Assembly: GCF_008386695.1 (NCBI RefSeq) | Contig: NZ_VUOC01000001.1 | Location: 718,347 to 782,346 of the forward strand | From: Chitinophaga agrisoli | Lineage (GTDB): Bacteria; Bacteroidota; Bacteroidia; Chitinophagales; Chitinophagaceae | Length of the DNA stretch: 64,000 bases | Reading direction: 5' to 3' | Shown: positions 1 to 8,452 of the stretch, in pieces | How the letters are laid out: the number at the start of each line of letters is the position of its first letter | Numbering within the stretch: position 1 is the first letter of the stretch | The notes under the pieces: generated by a model | What the model saw: only the letters and a program-made list of their open reading frames with translations | What the model was told of the DNA's origin: nothing | Database searches by the model: none | Translations under genes and position numbers: made by a program

Positions 1-34
1 ATTCCCCCAGGTCAATATTGCCAATCTTTGCCAT
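1..34 (-). CDS. dusB: tRNA-dihydrouridine synthase (DusB-like), 5' end only
   Basis: The first 34 bases, read on the minus strand, open with ATG and encode MAKIGNIDLGE, after which the window ends. From memory this matches the start of Bacteroidota DusB proteins, which reduce uridine to dihydrouridine in the tRNA D-loop using FMN. In this phylum dusB often lies divergent from a CPBP protease gene, as here. Only eleven residues are visible, so the name rests on that short match and on context. Confidence 0.5.
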   Translation of the reverse strand, partial: MAKIGNIDLGE

Positions 35-137
35 TTTTTATTACTTTGTTAGTTGCAGTAGGGTTGCAGGGCTAGTAAGCTATTGCCAACTGGCTTTAGC
101 GCTGTAAATTTACGCAAAATTAACACAGCTGACGTTT

Positions 138-1043
138 ATGCCCGGTTATCTCAGACAATCTTCTCCTTCGTTACAGTTCGTGACCTTTTTAGGAATCTTT
201 ATCGGTTTTACCGTGATTTATCTGGTGTTTCTTTCTCTTGGTTTCCCTGCCCTGAGCGGTTACACTATAGAACAATTGCAAAAACCGGATGCTACTGGTC
301 CTAAAGTTCTCGGCTACTTGAAATTAATACAATTTCTGTATACTTTGATAGGGTTTTTAGCGCCTGGCCTGGTTTTCGCCTATCTCTGCAAACCGGCCCC
401 CCTTACGTGGCTAGGCCTGCGTAGCAAGCCTGCCGCCCTGCCACTGGTATTAGCAGTTTTGATAATGTTTTGCTCGTTTTGGGCAGTAGACCTCAGCGCG
501 GCCTGGAACCAGCACTGGCCCATACCCGCCTCCTGGCGTCAGATGGAGGAACAGGCAGATGTATTGGTGCAACGTATGTTGAAGATGCCCACATTTGCGG
601 ATCTCCTGATAAACCTGGTGTTGATAGCCGTCTTACCCGCTATTGCTGAGGAAGTGTTTTTCCGGGGGGTGCTGCAACGCATTTTTACCCAGATGGTAAA
701 ACTGCCCTGGCTTAGCATATTCATCACCGCTACCCTTTTCAGCGCCATACATATGCAGGCGCTGGGTTTTGTGCCCCGGCTGCTGCTCGGCCTTCTACTG
801 GGCGCCATCTACCATCTCAGTGGTAACCTTTGGCTGTCTATTGCCGGACATTTTTTCGTAAACGGCTTCCAGGTGGTGGCCGTGTACCTGTTCCAGGCCA
901 AATTGATCAAAGAGGACCTTTCCGAAAGCGGCACCACCTCCTGGCATGTAGCTCTTATCAGCGCCCTGGTCACCCTTGCTTTGTTGTGGGTGTTATATAA
1001 ACGTACTAAATTGCCGGAGCAACCCGTAAAACCAATAGAATAA
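138..1043 (+). CDS. CPBP family intramembrane glutamic endopeptidase
   Basis: A 301-residue polytopic membrane protein of the CPBP (Abi/CAAX-processing) protease family. The diagnostic EExxxR motif is EEVFFRG at residues 171-177. A second motif with the conserved His follows (FSAIH near 200-205) and a third lies in a late transmembrane segment (NLWLSIAGHFF). Several hydrophobic helices fill the rest. The family cleaves within membranes; in bacteria some members process bacteriocins or mobilise anti-sigma factors, but the substrate here is unknown. It opens a rightward cluster, and its stop codon overlaps the next start by one base (TAATG), implying translational coupling. Confidence 0.88.
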   Translation: MPGYLRQSSPSLQFVTFLGIFIGFTVIYLVFLSLGFPALSGYTIEQLQKPDATGPKVLGYLKLIQFLYTLIGFLAPGLVFAYLCKPAPLTWLGLRSKPAALPLVLAVLIMFCSFWAVDLSAAWNQHWPIPASWRQMEEQADVLVQRMLKMPTFADLLINLVLIAVLPAIAEEVFFRGVLQRIFTQMVKLPWLSIFITATLFSAIHMQALGFVPRLLLGLLLGAIYHLSGNLWLSIAGHFFVNGFQVVAVYLFQAKLIKEDLSESGTTSWHVALISALVTLALLWVLYKRTKLPEQPVKPIE

Positions 1044-1261
1044 TGGAAAAGGACTGGATAAGGATATTTGCTACAGACCGGGCTTTTGAAGCAGAAATGG
1101 TAAAAGGCATGTTGCAGGAGAACGGTATTAATGCCGTGGTACTGAACAGGCAGGACTCTTCGTATATAAGCCTGTTACCCGGACAGGCAGAGATCTATGT
1201 ACATGCATCCCAGGCTGCCGAGGCGGTAGCGCTGATCAACGACAGCAGAAGTACAATGTAG
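1043..1261 (+). CDS. DUF2007 domain protein (putative signal transducing protein)
   Basis: A 72-residue soluble protein with the DUF2007 pattern: an N-terminal strand of the kind W-I-R-I-F, a helix that tracks the 'EAEMVKGMLQENGI' type sequence, and a C-terminal 'Y-V-x-A-xxA-xxA' helix. The fold resembles a small PII-like or ferredoxin-like domain, and the family has no proven function. It is coupled to the upstream CPBP gene by a one-base overlap and precedes cdsA by 44 bp, so a membrane or lipid link is possible but only inferred. Confidence 0.75.
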   Translation: MEKDWIRIFATDRAFEAEMVKGMLQENGINAVVLNRQDSSYISLLPGQAEIYVHASQAAEAVALINDSRSTM

Positions 1262-1305
1262 GAAGTATGGAATGTTTACTTCCGGTTTTTACCAAATTAT
1301 AGCTA

Positions 1306-2193
1306 ATGAAGACTTTTTTTACCCGTACTGCCTCCGCGCTGGTTTTTGTGGCAGTTATGCTTGGAGGAATCTTATGGGTCCCTTTTACCTTTTTCCTGTT
1401 ATTCTTCCTGGTCAACTTCTTTGCCCTCCAGGAATACTTTAAACTTATACGCCAGGTAGATGCGGATTACCGCGAAGCCTCTGCCTGGCACCGTTGGGGC
1501 GTGCTGATAGCCAGCTGCGCCATCATCATGGCCTTTACCGGCGAAGCTTTTTTGGCCGCCGGCATTTCCCTGGGCTTCCTGGGTTGGTGGCTGGCCGTTA
1601 TTTTCCTGCTGGTGCTACCTATCGGGGAGATATTACTGAGCAAGGACTTTTCGCTGAAAAACATTGGTTATTCCGCCCTGGGCTTACTGTACATTACCGT
1701 ATCCCTTGGTTTGCTGATAGACATCCGCCTGAGTGACAGTATGATCCGGTTCACCGGCAGCACCGGCGCAGGCGGTCAGCCCGGCTGGATGATCCCCCTG
1801 CTGCTGATCTGTTTTATCTGGATCAACGATACCATGGCGTATATCATAGGCTCCCTCATAGGGCGTACGCCATTTTTCCCCTCCATTTCTCCCAAGAAAA
1901 CGATGGAAGGCTCTGTAGGCGGTATGATACTGGCCGTAGCCGTAGCCGGTATATTTGGTTACTACTGGGGGCAGGAATGGCTGGATCTGCGGCACTGGCT
2001 GGCCCTGGCCGGCATTGCCGCCATATTTGGCACGGCAGGCGATCTGCTGGAGTCTAAGCTAAAGCGGATGGCGGGCGTAAAAGACTCCGGCAATATTATG
2101 CCGGGACATGGCGGTTTCCTGGACCGTTTTGACTCCCTGCTGCTGGCAGCACCCTTTGCCTGGATCTATGTGCATTCCTTTATGATACCCTGA
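1306..2193 (+). CDS. cdsA: phosphatidate cytidylyltransferase
   Basis: CdsA makes CDP-diacylglycerol from phosphatidate and CTP, the branch-point of phospholipid synthesis, in the inner membrane. The 295-residue protein has about eight hydrophobic segments. Its C-terminal third carries the family signature: S-K-L-K-R, then K-D-S-G-N, then PGHGGFLDRFDS, residues about 250-277, with the metal-binding Asp residues intact. A preceding SPKKTMEG motif is also typical. The psd gene lies 63 bp downstream, joining two steps of phosphatidylethanolamine synthesis; the intervening pssA step is not in this window. Confidence 0.96.
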   Translation: MKTFFTRTASALVFVAVMLGGILWVPFTFFLLFFLVNFFALQEYFKLIRQVDADYREASAWHRWGVLIASCAIIMAFTGEAFLAAGISLGFLGWWLAVIFLLVLPIGEILLSKDFSLKNIGYSALGLLYITVSLGLLIDIRLSDSMIRFTGSTGAGGQPGWMIPLLLICFIWINDTMAYIIGSLIGRTPFFPSISPKKTMEGSVGGMILAVAVAGIFGYYWGQEWLDLRHWLALAGIAAIFGTAGDLLESKLKRMAGVKDSGNIMPGHGGFLDRFDSLLLAAPFAWIYVHSFMIP

Positions 2194-2256
2194 TAATTCG
2201 TAATTATACTACCTTCGCATTACTGATAAACCTTAAATAACAAATCAACACACAAC

Positions 2257-2910
2257 ATGAAGATCCATCGTGAGGGGTCAGGCACAATTATACTAACTGC
2301 GCTGGTGCTGGCGCTGGTAAATGTAGCCGTATTCTATTTCCTGGGACAGCTGCCGGCGTTAAGCTGGGGCTTTTTCATCATTTCCGTGATCCTGTTCCTG
2401 TTCATTGTCTCTTTTTTCCGTATCCCTGCACGGGATATGCAACACGATGAGTCCCTGGTGATCTCTCCCTGCGATGGTAAGGTAGTAGTGATCGAGGAAA
2501 CCTTTGAACCAGAATACTTTAAGGATAAACGTTTACAGGTATCCATTTTTATGAGCCCTGCCAACGTACACGTAAACCGTAACCCTATCAGCGGAGAGGT
2601 AAAACTCTCCCAATACCATGCGGGTAAATACCTGGTGGCCTGGCATCCTAAGTCCTCCACAGAGAATGAGCGCCATACGGTCGTGATCGGGAATGGTAAG
2701 GCAGAAGTACTGGTACGCCAGATTGCCGGCGCCCTGGCCCGCCGTATCGTTAATTACCTGAAAGCGGGTATGCAGGTAAAACAGAATGAAGAGCTGGGTT
2801 TTATCAAATTCGGCTCCCGTGTGGATATTTTCCTGCCGGTTGGCACCCCTGTAAACGTGCAGCTGGAGCAAACGGTGAAAGGCGGTCAGACCATTATTGC
2901 CCAATTATAA
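2257..2910 (+). CDS. psd: phosphatidylserine decarboxylase (short type)
   Basis: A pyruvoyl-dependent decarboxylase converting phosphatidylserine to phosphatidylethanolamine at the inner membrane. It is the short 217-residue form found in Bacteroidota and archaea. Two N-terminal membrane segments (about 10-30 and 35-55) precede the catalytic domain. Self-cleavage should fall between Gly186 and Ser187 in KFGSRVD, giving a small alpha chain with the pyruvoyl group. The MSPANVHVNR stretch is family-typical. It follows cdsA and is followed 10 bp later by a small Cys-rich gene, probably one transcript. Confidence 0.94.
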   Translation: MKIHREGSGTIILTALVLALVNVAVFYFLGQLPALSWGFFIISVILFLFIVSFFRIPARDMQHDESLVISPCDGKVVVIEETFEPEYFKDKRLQVSIFMSPANVHVNRNPISGEVKLSQYHAGKYLVAWHPKSSTENERHTVVIGNGKAEVLVRQIAGALARRIVNYLKAGMQVKQNEELGFIKFGSRVDIFLPVGTPVNVQLEQTVKGGQTIIAQL

Positions 2911-2920
2911 ACCCTTGAAT

Positions 2921-3157
2921 ATGAAACAGCTTCTTTTAACATTTGCCACGGCCCTGCTTATTACCGGCACGGCATTTTCCCAGGATAAGGGGAAGAACAA
3001 GGCCTGCTGCCAGAAAGATGGCGGCAAAACCTGCTGTAAAAAGGAACAAAGCGCTACAGCCAAGACAAAAGCCTGCTGTATGCAGCCTTCCAAAACAGCC
3101 AGCCTCCGGATGGCCAGCGCCAAACCGGTGAAGAAAGAAACTGCTGTTAAGCCATAA
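2921..3157 (+). CDS. small exported Cys-doublet-rich protein
   Basis: A 78-residue protein with a clear signal peptide (MKQLLLTFATALLITGTAFSQ, cleavage near 21-22). The mature part is Lys-rich and has three Cys-Cys doublets (KACCQK, KTCCKK, KACCMQ). I chose the ATG at 2921 over an in-frame one at 2897 because it starts the signal peptide and does not overlap psd. I know of no characterised family. Paired cysteines in a basic peptide could bind metal or form disulfides, which is inference. It sits 10 bp after psd and before a strong hairpin. Confidence 0.7.
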   Translation: MKQLLLTFATALLITGTAFSQDKGKNKACCQKDGGKTCCKKEQSATAKTKACCMQPSKTASLRMASAKPVKKETAVKP

Positions 3158-3191
3158 TATCCACTGCGTGCCTGCACGTAGTAATAATAAA

Positions 3192-3247
3192 ACGGGTGAC
3201 CAAAAGTAAAGGAAGCTGCAAATGCTCCTCCGCCTTTGGTCACCCGT
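3192..3247. terminator. 13-bp inverted repeat between convergent genes
   Basis: Arms 3192-3204 (ACGGGTGACCAAA) and 3235-3247 are perfect inverted repeats separated by 30 nt. They sit between the rightward psd cluster and the leftward YjjG-like gene, so the hairpin probably ends transcription from both sides. No long T-run follows. Confidence 0.65.
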
Positions 3248-3263
3248 TCTGTTTATAAAGACA

Positions 3264-3959
3264 TTACAGGATCGTCTTTAATTCGCTTAAGCAGGAAATG
3301 GTATAGGTAGGCTGTATGCCTGTAGCCGGTACGCGGGGGTTGAAATATACCTGGTCTATACCCGCGTTATAGGCGCCGGTAATATCCAGATCCAACGCAT
3401 CCCCGATCATGATGCTGGTGGTAGCTGTAGCCGCAGCCTTGTTAATGGCATAATCAAAGATCTCCCGGTAAGGTTTCAGGCTGCCAGCCTGTTCAGAGGT
3501 GATCACATGTGTAAAAAAGTGATCAATCCCTGAGCTTCGCATCTTACGCCACTGGGTATCCTCAAATCCATTGGTGATCATGTGCAGAGGGTATTTTTTA
3601 TCCCGCAGGTATTCCAGCACCTCTACCGCATATGGGAAAAGCGCTGTTTTGGTAGGCAGCACTTCCAGGAATTTATCGCTTAACGCCTGTGAAAGGCGCT
3701 CATCACCGATCTTAAAATCCAGCAGAGCCCTGCTGAAACGTTTGTACCGCAGATCATTACGGTTTATTAACCCTTTACGGAAACGGTCCCAAAGTATCTC
3801 ATTATGTACCACATACGTATCGTAAAATGCTTCAAAAGCCGGTACGCCGCGGCTGCTCAGGTCAAACGTATGAAATAATTCCTGCAGTGTTTGGTGGGAG
3901 TTGGTCTCAAAATCCCAGAGTGTATGATCCAGGTCAAAGAAAATATGCTTGTACTTCAT
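3264..3959 (-). CDS. YjjG family noncanonical pyrimidine nucleotidase (HAD hydrolase)
   Basis: A 231-residue HAD-superfamily phosphatase. Motif I is FFDLDHTLWD at the N-terminus (nucleophile in DLDHT), motif II the MITNGF segment, and motif III/IV the lysine and MIGDALDLDITGA acidic motif. The YjjG group dephosphorylates dUMP, dTMP and non-canonical pyrimidine monophosphates. The ATG at 3959 is preferred to a GTG three bases earlier. A -7 element (TAACTTTG) lies only 7 nt before this ATG, so the mRNA leader must be very short. Confidence 0.88.
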   Translation of the reverse strand: MKYKHIFFDLDHTLWDFETNSHQTLQELFHTFDLSSRGVPAFEAFYDTYVVHNEILWDRFRKGLINRNDLRYKRFSRALLDFKIGDERLSQALSDKFLEVLPTKTALFPYAVEVLEYLRDKKYPLHMITNGFEDTQWRKMRSSGIDHFFTHVITSEQAGSLKPYREIFDYAINKAAATATTSIMIGDALDLDITGAYNAGIDQVYFNPRVPATGIQPTYTISCLSELKTIL

Positions 3960-3966
3960 CACAACG

Positions 3967-3974
3967 CAAAGTTA
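3967..3974 (-). promoter_or_regulatory. -7 element TAACTTTG for the YjjG-like gene
   Basis: Read on the minus strand this is a perfect Bacteroidota TAnnTTTG element. Only 7 nt separate its final G from the ATG at 3959, predicting an almost leaderless transcript. No clear TTTG was seen at -33. Confidence 0.55.
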
Positions 3975-4020
3975 CGCACTAACATACATTTTTCTTATTT
4001 TCCGGTTTTTAATCTTGCTT

Positions 4021-4725
4021 ATGAACGCAGTTATTACAGGCGCCAGTAAAGGTATAGGAAAGGCTATTGCCGCCAGGTTGGCAAAGGAAGGCTTCAATGT
4101 GGCTATTTGTTCCCGGAACAAAGCCACACTGGAGGCGGCCGGCGCGGAAATTCAGCAGCAAAACCCACAGGTGCAGGTGATCACTATGCCGGTGGATATG
4201 GGCAACAGACAGCAGGTACTGGATTTTGCAGCCAGGGTAAACGGCAGTTTCCCGGCGGTAGATATCCTGGTAAATAACGCCGGCCTTTTTGTACCAGGCG
4301 CCCTGCATGAGGAACCGGAGGGGCTGCTGGAAAACCTGATGGCCTTAAACCTGTACAGCGCCTACCACCTTACCCGGCAACTGCTGCCGCCTATGATCGC
4401 CCGGCGGAAAGGACATATTTTTAACCTCTGCTCCACCGCCAGCTACAAGGCTTACCCTAACGGCGGCGCGTATGGTATTACCAAATTTGCGCTGCTGGGG
4501 CTTTCCAAAAACCTGCGAGAAGAACTGAAGCCACACAATGTAAAAGTGACCGCTATAAGCCCCGGCCCCACGTGGACGGATTCCTGGGCGGGTTTTGAAG
4601 CGCCGGAAGACCGTATGATGCCCGCGGAAGATATTGCCAACGTAGTATGGTCTGCCTACACCCTGGCTGCGCAAACGGTAGTGGAAGAGATTGTGCTGCG
4701 GCCTATGCTGGGTGATATTGGATAA
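4021..4725 (+). CDS. SDR family NAD(P)-dependent oxidoreductase
   Basis: A classical short-chain dehydrogenase of 234 residues. The cofactor motif is TGASKGIGKA at the N-terminus; the NNAG structural motif (VNNAGLF) follows; the catalytic Ser is in LCSTASY and the Tyr/Lys pair in YGITK. It resembles 3-ketoacyl-(ACP) reductase FabG and general aldehyde/ketone reductases, but the substrate cannot be read from sequence. The longer reading frame begins at 3949, but the ATG at 4021 directly begins the Rossmann strand and is preferred. It is transcribed divergently from the YjjG-like gene. Confidence 0.88.
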   Translation: MNAVITGASKGIGKAIAARLAKEGFNVAICSRNKATLEAAGAEIQQQNPQVQVITMPVDMGNRQQVLDFAARVNGSFPAVDILVNNAGLFVPGALHEEPEGLLENLMALNLYSAYHLTRQLLPPMIARRKGHIFNLCSTASYKAYPNGGAYGITKFALLGLSKNLREELKPHNVKVTAISPGPTWTDSWAGFEAPEDRMMPAEDIANVVWSAYTLAAQTVVEEIVLRPMLGDIG

Positions 4726-4824
4726 TATCCAAACCCTTACCAGTTAATGGTTTTAACATCATATTTTATTATTTTTTTAACTAACTTTTAACGGGAAATT
4801 ACACGCCACAGCTAAGGCTTTGGT

Positions 4825-4832
4825 TAAATTTG
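4825..4832 (+). promoter_or_regulatory. -7 element TAAATTTG for batD
   Basis: A perfect TAnnTTTG match 10 nt before the batD ATG at 4843, implying a leader of only a few nucleotides if that start is right. No clear -33 element. Confidence 0.5.
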
Positions 4833-4842
4833 TCAACGAGAT

Positions 4843-6816
4843 ATGATGGTCTGTCAGGTTAAAATAAGAAAGTGGGCCCTGTCCCTCTTTTTTTGTTTGG
4901 GCACGCTGTTCAGCGCAAGTGCCCAGGACTTCCGTTTCACTACAAATGTGAGCAGCACGCGTGTAGCCCAGGATGAGCCCTTCCAGCTGCAGTTCCTGCT
5001 GGAGAACGCTTCTAATATATCCAGCTTTCAACCGCCCTCTTTTAATGATTTTGAGGTACTGCAGGGGCCTTCGCAAATGCAGGGCACCTCTATCGTAAAT
5101 GGCCGCCGGTCTGATTACCTGGCGCTTATTTATGTGCTGCAGCCAAAACGGGTGGGCAATTTTACCTTAGCCGGCGCTACCGCCAGGGTGAATGGGGAGA
5201 ACAAACGCTCCAACCCGGTTACCATAGAGGTAATAAAAAGCGCGCACGGCGCGGCATCTGCGCCATCGCAGCCGCCTGTTTCACAACAACCATTTCCGCC
5301 CCGGCGCAGCTCCCCGGATGATGAATATACAGAGGGCATACTGCGTAAGGGGGAAGATGTGAATGCCAAGCTCCGTAAGAATATTTTCCTGAAAGTAGAT
5401 GTGGATAAAACCAACCTGTACGAAGGCGAGCAGCTAACCGCCACGTACAAACTTTACACCCGCCTGCCCACTAACTCCAGCGTTACCCGTGTGCCGGCTT
5501 TCAAAGGTTTTTCCGCCAAGGATATTGAGCTGCCCAATCCGCCGCAAGCCTCTACAGAAAGGCTGAACGGCCAGCTGTTCAAGGTATTCACCATCCGTAA
5601 AACGCTCCTGTTCCCGCTGCAATCCGGCGCGCTGGAGCTGGACCCTGTAGAAGTGGATAACCAGGTAAGGCTGGTAAAGATGGTGCACAACAATCAAAAA
5701 CGCTCCAGGGATCCGTTTGAGGATATCTTCAATGATCCCGGATTCAAAGATCCTTTTAACGATCCTTTCTTTGACGATTTCTTTAACCGGCCGGAAGTGT
5801 CTTATGAAGATGTACCGTATAAGATCCAAAGCACGCCTGTAAAGATCACCGTAAAACCTTTGCCGGCAGATCTGAAACCGGCCAGCTTTAACGGGGCGGT
5901 GGGCAATTTTAACATGACCGCCGCTATTGATAAAACAAATCTGTCAACAGATGATGCGCTAACCTTAAAGATCACCGTTTCCGGGCAGGGCAATGTGAAC
6001 CTGATGAATATGCCCAAAGTGGATATTCCCAACAGCTTTGAGAAGTATGATCCCAAGGTGACCGATAATATTGAGAAGAACAGCAATCCTTTATCCGGCA
6101 GCCGCCAGTACGAGATTGCGCTAATGCCACTGGAGGCAGGGGATCAAACCATTCCGCCGGTAGAGTTCTCTTATTTTGATCCGGTGGCGCATGCTTATAA
6201 GACCATCAAATCTGAGCCATTCAACATACACGTAACTGCAGGTAAACAGAACAAACGCGATAAACAGGATTTCAGCGTAGATAAAAATGTGCTGATCCCC
6301 GTGCACAGGGCGCCGCAGCACTGGACCAAAGACTCCGGTTACCTGCTGGGCAGTTTGTGGTACTGGATATTACTGGCATTGCCCCTGCTGGCGCTGGTGC
6401 TGGGTATCATCTACCGCAAACGGCTTACCTACCAGCAGAATAACATGGCCCTGCTTAAACACCGGTATGCCAACAAAGCCGCTCTCAAACGGCTGGAGCT
6501 GGCTGCCCGCTACCTGAAAGAGGGTAAGGACCATGCATTCTACGAAGAAACCTCCCGTGCGGTCTGGGGTTACCTGAGCCATAAGCTGCAGATCCCGTTT
6601 GCGGACCTGAACAAAGAGCTCATACAAAGCAAGCTCAGTTCCCGCCATATCAACGGAACAAATACGCAGCAGCTTTTTGAGCTGCTGGATAACTGTGAAA
6701 TGGCGCTGTATGCGCCGGCTCAAAGCAATGATAAGATGCAGGGCACCTATCAGCAGGCCGTTAAAGTGATCAGCCAGCTGGAAGATGAATTAAAAACGAA
6801 ACAACCGGTAGTATGA
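4843..6816 (+). CDS. batD: BatD family aerotolerance protein
   Basis: A 657-residue exported membrane protein of the BatD (oxygen tolerance) family. Residues 1-28 are a signal peptide ending ASAQ; a long beta-rich periplasmic region follows, with several immunoglobulin-like blocks; one transmembrane helix lies at about 505-525, then a helical cytoplasmic tail of about 130 residues. An acidic/Phe-rich segment of repeated D-P-F and N-D-P units (about 287-316) is distinctive. Bat proteins are linked to oxygen or envelope-stress tolerance in Bacteroides and Leptospira. It overlaps batE by 4 bp, but moxR, batA, batB and batC are not adjacent, which is unusual. Confidence 0.9.
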   Translation: MMVCQVKIRKWALSLFFCLGTLFSASAQDFRFTTNVSSTRVAQDEPFQLQFLLENASNISSFQPPSFNDFEVLQGPSQMQGTSIVNGRRSDYLALIYVLQPKRVGNFTLAGATARVNGENKRSNPVTIEVIKSAHGAASAPSQPPVSQQPFPPRRSSPDDEYTEGILRKGEDVNAKLRKNIFLKVDVDKTNLYEGEQLTATYKLYTRLPTNSSVTRVPAFKGFSAKDIELPNPPQASTERLNGQLFKVFTIRKTLLFPLQSGALELDPVEVDNQVRLVKMVHNNQKRSRDPFEDIFNDPGFKDPFNDPFFDDFFNRPEVSYEDVPYKIQSTPVKITVKPLPADLKPASFNGAVGNFNMTAAIDKTNLSTDDALTLKITVSGQGNVNLMNMPKVDIPNSFEKYDPKVTDNIEKNSNPLSGSRQYEIALMPLEAGDQTIPPVEFSYFDPVAHAYKTIKSEPFNIHVTAGKQNKRDKQDFSVDKNVLIPVHRAPQHWTKDSGYLLGSLWYWILLALPLLALVLGIIYRKRLTYQQNNMALLKHRYANKAALKRLELAARYLKEGKDHAFYEETSRAVWGYLSHKLQIPFADLNKELIQSKLSSRHINGTNTQQLFELLDNCEMALYAPAQSNDKMQGTYQQAVKVISQLEDELKTKQPVV

Positions 6817-7574
6817 GCACCGTACGCCACATAATACTATTACTCCTGTTAGGATGCGGCGCGCTGCATGCAGCAGATCTTACGCCACAGCAACGGTTTG
6901 ACAAGGCCAATAACCTGTACCAGCAAAACCAGTACAGCGATGCGGCGCGTATTTACCAGGGCCTGATCGACGATGGGTACACCCTGGAAAACCTTTATTT
7001 TAACGCCGGCAACGCCTACTATAAAAGCAACCGTACCGGCCAGGCCATCTACAACTATGAGAAGGCATTGCTCCGCAACCCGGATAACAGATCTGTAGCG
7101 CATAACCTGGCGCTGGCCAACCAGCGGGTACAGGGTTTTACAGATGAGCTGCCCCTTTTATTCTTTCAGAAGTGGTGGATCCAATGGGAACATCTGCACA
7201 GCCCAAATGGCTGGACCACGGGCAGCCTGGTGCTGTTTTGGCTATTGATTGGCGGTATACTGGCCTATCTGCTGGTAAGCCGGCTGAATAACGGCATTAT
7301 GCGTATCGTGATCAGCGTGGTGGGCGTATGTTTCTGTTTATACCTGTTCATGTCCGTATTTACCTATACCGCTGCGCACAGCCACGAAACGGGCATTGTA
7401 ATGAGTAGCGGTATAAAGGCCAAGGCTGCGCCGGACCAGAATGGCAAAGACCTGTTTGAGCTGAACGAAGGCATGAAGGTACAGGTGCTGGATGCTACTG
7501 CGGAGTTTTGCAAAGTACAGTTATCTGATGGTAAGACCGGCTGGGTAGCCTGCGATGAGGTAAAGCGGCTATAA
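6813..7574 (+). CDS. batE: BatE-type protein: TPR plus SH3 domain
   Basis: A 253-residue protein whose ATG overlaps the batD stop (ATGA). It has a signal peptide (1-20), two or three TPR-like units (about 22-95, including NAGNAYYKSNRTGQAIYNYE), two transmembrane helices (about 130-152 and 158-182), and a C-terminal bacterial SH3 domain (about 196-253) ending in GKTGWVACDEV. This order is that of Bacteroidota BatE. TPR and SH3 regions suggest protein and cell-wall contacts beside BatD. Its last 6 bp overlap the convergent LytTR regulator gene. Confidence 0.88.
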   Translation: MSTVRHIILLLLLGCGALHAADLTPQQRFDKANNLYQQNQYSDAARIYQGLIDDGYTLENLYFNAGNAYYKSNRTGQAIYNYEKALLRNPDNRSVAHNLALANQRVQGFTDELPLLFFQKWWIQWEHLHSPNGWTTGSLVLFWLLIGGILAYLLVSRLNNGIMRIVISVVGVCFCLYLFMSVFTYTAAHSHETGIVMSSGIKAKAAPDQNGKDLFELNEGMKVQVLDATAEFCKVQLSDGKTGWVACDEVKRL

Positions 7575-8315
7575 CCGCTCTATCCTGGCCATAAATTCCT
7601 GCTTACGGTGACGGGAAACCGGTATGCTGCTACCATCGCTCATGATAATTTCCCCGCCATCCCCCTTAATGTATTTATCCATAAAGGAAAGGTTGATCAG
7701 GTAGCTGTGATGCACCCGGAAAAACCCTTTGTCCTTTAACACGGTTTCCACCTCCTTGAGCGTACGGCACACCAGTGGCGGCGTTTTACAGGCGTAGAGG
7801 TGCAGGCGGGTATAGGCGCCTTCTGCCATACAAAAGAGAATATCTTTGGGCAACACCATGCGCAGGCCTTCCATGGTAGGCAGGGCCAGCCGCTCTCCGG
7901 CCTGCAGGTGCTCATGCAGGAAGAGGAGCAGGTTATTTACCTTATTGCCGCTTAGCTGCTGTTGATGGGCAATGGCTTTCTCCACCGCCCTTACCAGCTC
8001 CTCCTTATCAATAGGCTTTAAAAGGTAATCCAGTGCGCTATGACGGATGGCCTGTATGGCATACTGGTCATACGCGGTGGTGAAAATGATGGAAAAATTA
8101 AGCCCTGCGCAGGCTTCCAGCAGCTCAAACCCGTTCATACCCGGCATTTCCACATCCAGGAATATAAGCTCCGGGCGGTATTTCTCGATCGCCTCCAGCG
8201 CGGAAGCGCCGTTTACACAAACAGCCTCCAATACCACATCCGGGCAATAACGGGCTAACATCAGTTGCAGCACTTCACGACAGTGTTTCTCGTCGTCCAC
8301 AATAATGGCTCGCAT
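7569..8315 (-). CDS. LytTR family response regulator
   Basis: A 248-residue response regulator: a CheY-like receiver (about 1-120, acidic pocket VDDE, phosphoacceptor Asp54 in IFLDVEMPG, Lys in LLKPID) and a C-terminal LytTR DNA-binding domain (about 145-245, with FFRVHHSYLINL typical of the family). The ATG at 8315 is preferred to an in-frame TTG at 8321. The LytS-type kinase gene lies 137 bp upstream on the same strand and is its presumed partner. That kinase has a damaged ATP-binding motif, so the regulator may receive phosphate from elsewhere. Confidence 0.93.
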   Translation of the reverse strand: MRAIIVDDEKHCREVLQLMLARYCPDVVLEAVCVNGASALEAIEKYRPELIFLDVEMPGMNGFELLEACAGLNFSIIFTTAYDQYAIQAIRHSALDYLLKPIDKEELVRAVEKAIAHQQQLSGNKVNNLLLFLHEHLQAGERLALPTMEGLRMVLPKDILFCMAEGAYTRLHLYACKTPPLVCRTLKEVETVLKDKGFFRVHHSYLINLSFMDKYIKGDGGEIIMSDGSSIPVSRHRKQEFMARIERL

Positions 8316-8452
8316 GTTCAATTGTAGGTTAGAAGTAAATGGAATGCTACGATAAAGTTGGCCTACTAAAATTTGTACGCTTGTCTTGTCCCACCAAAAT
8401 TTACGAAAATAAAATGGAATCGGATCTTTTTTGCTGACTTACACGGAGGAAA

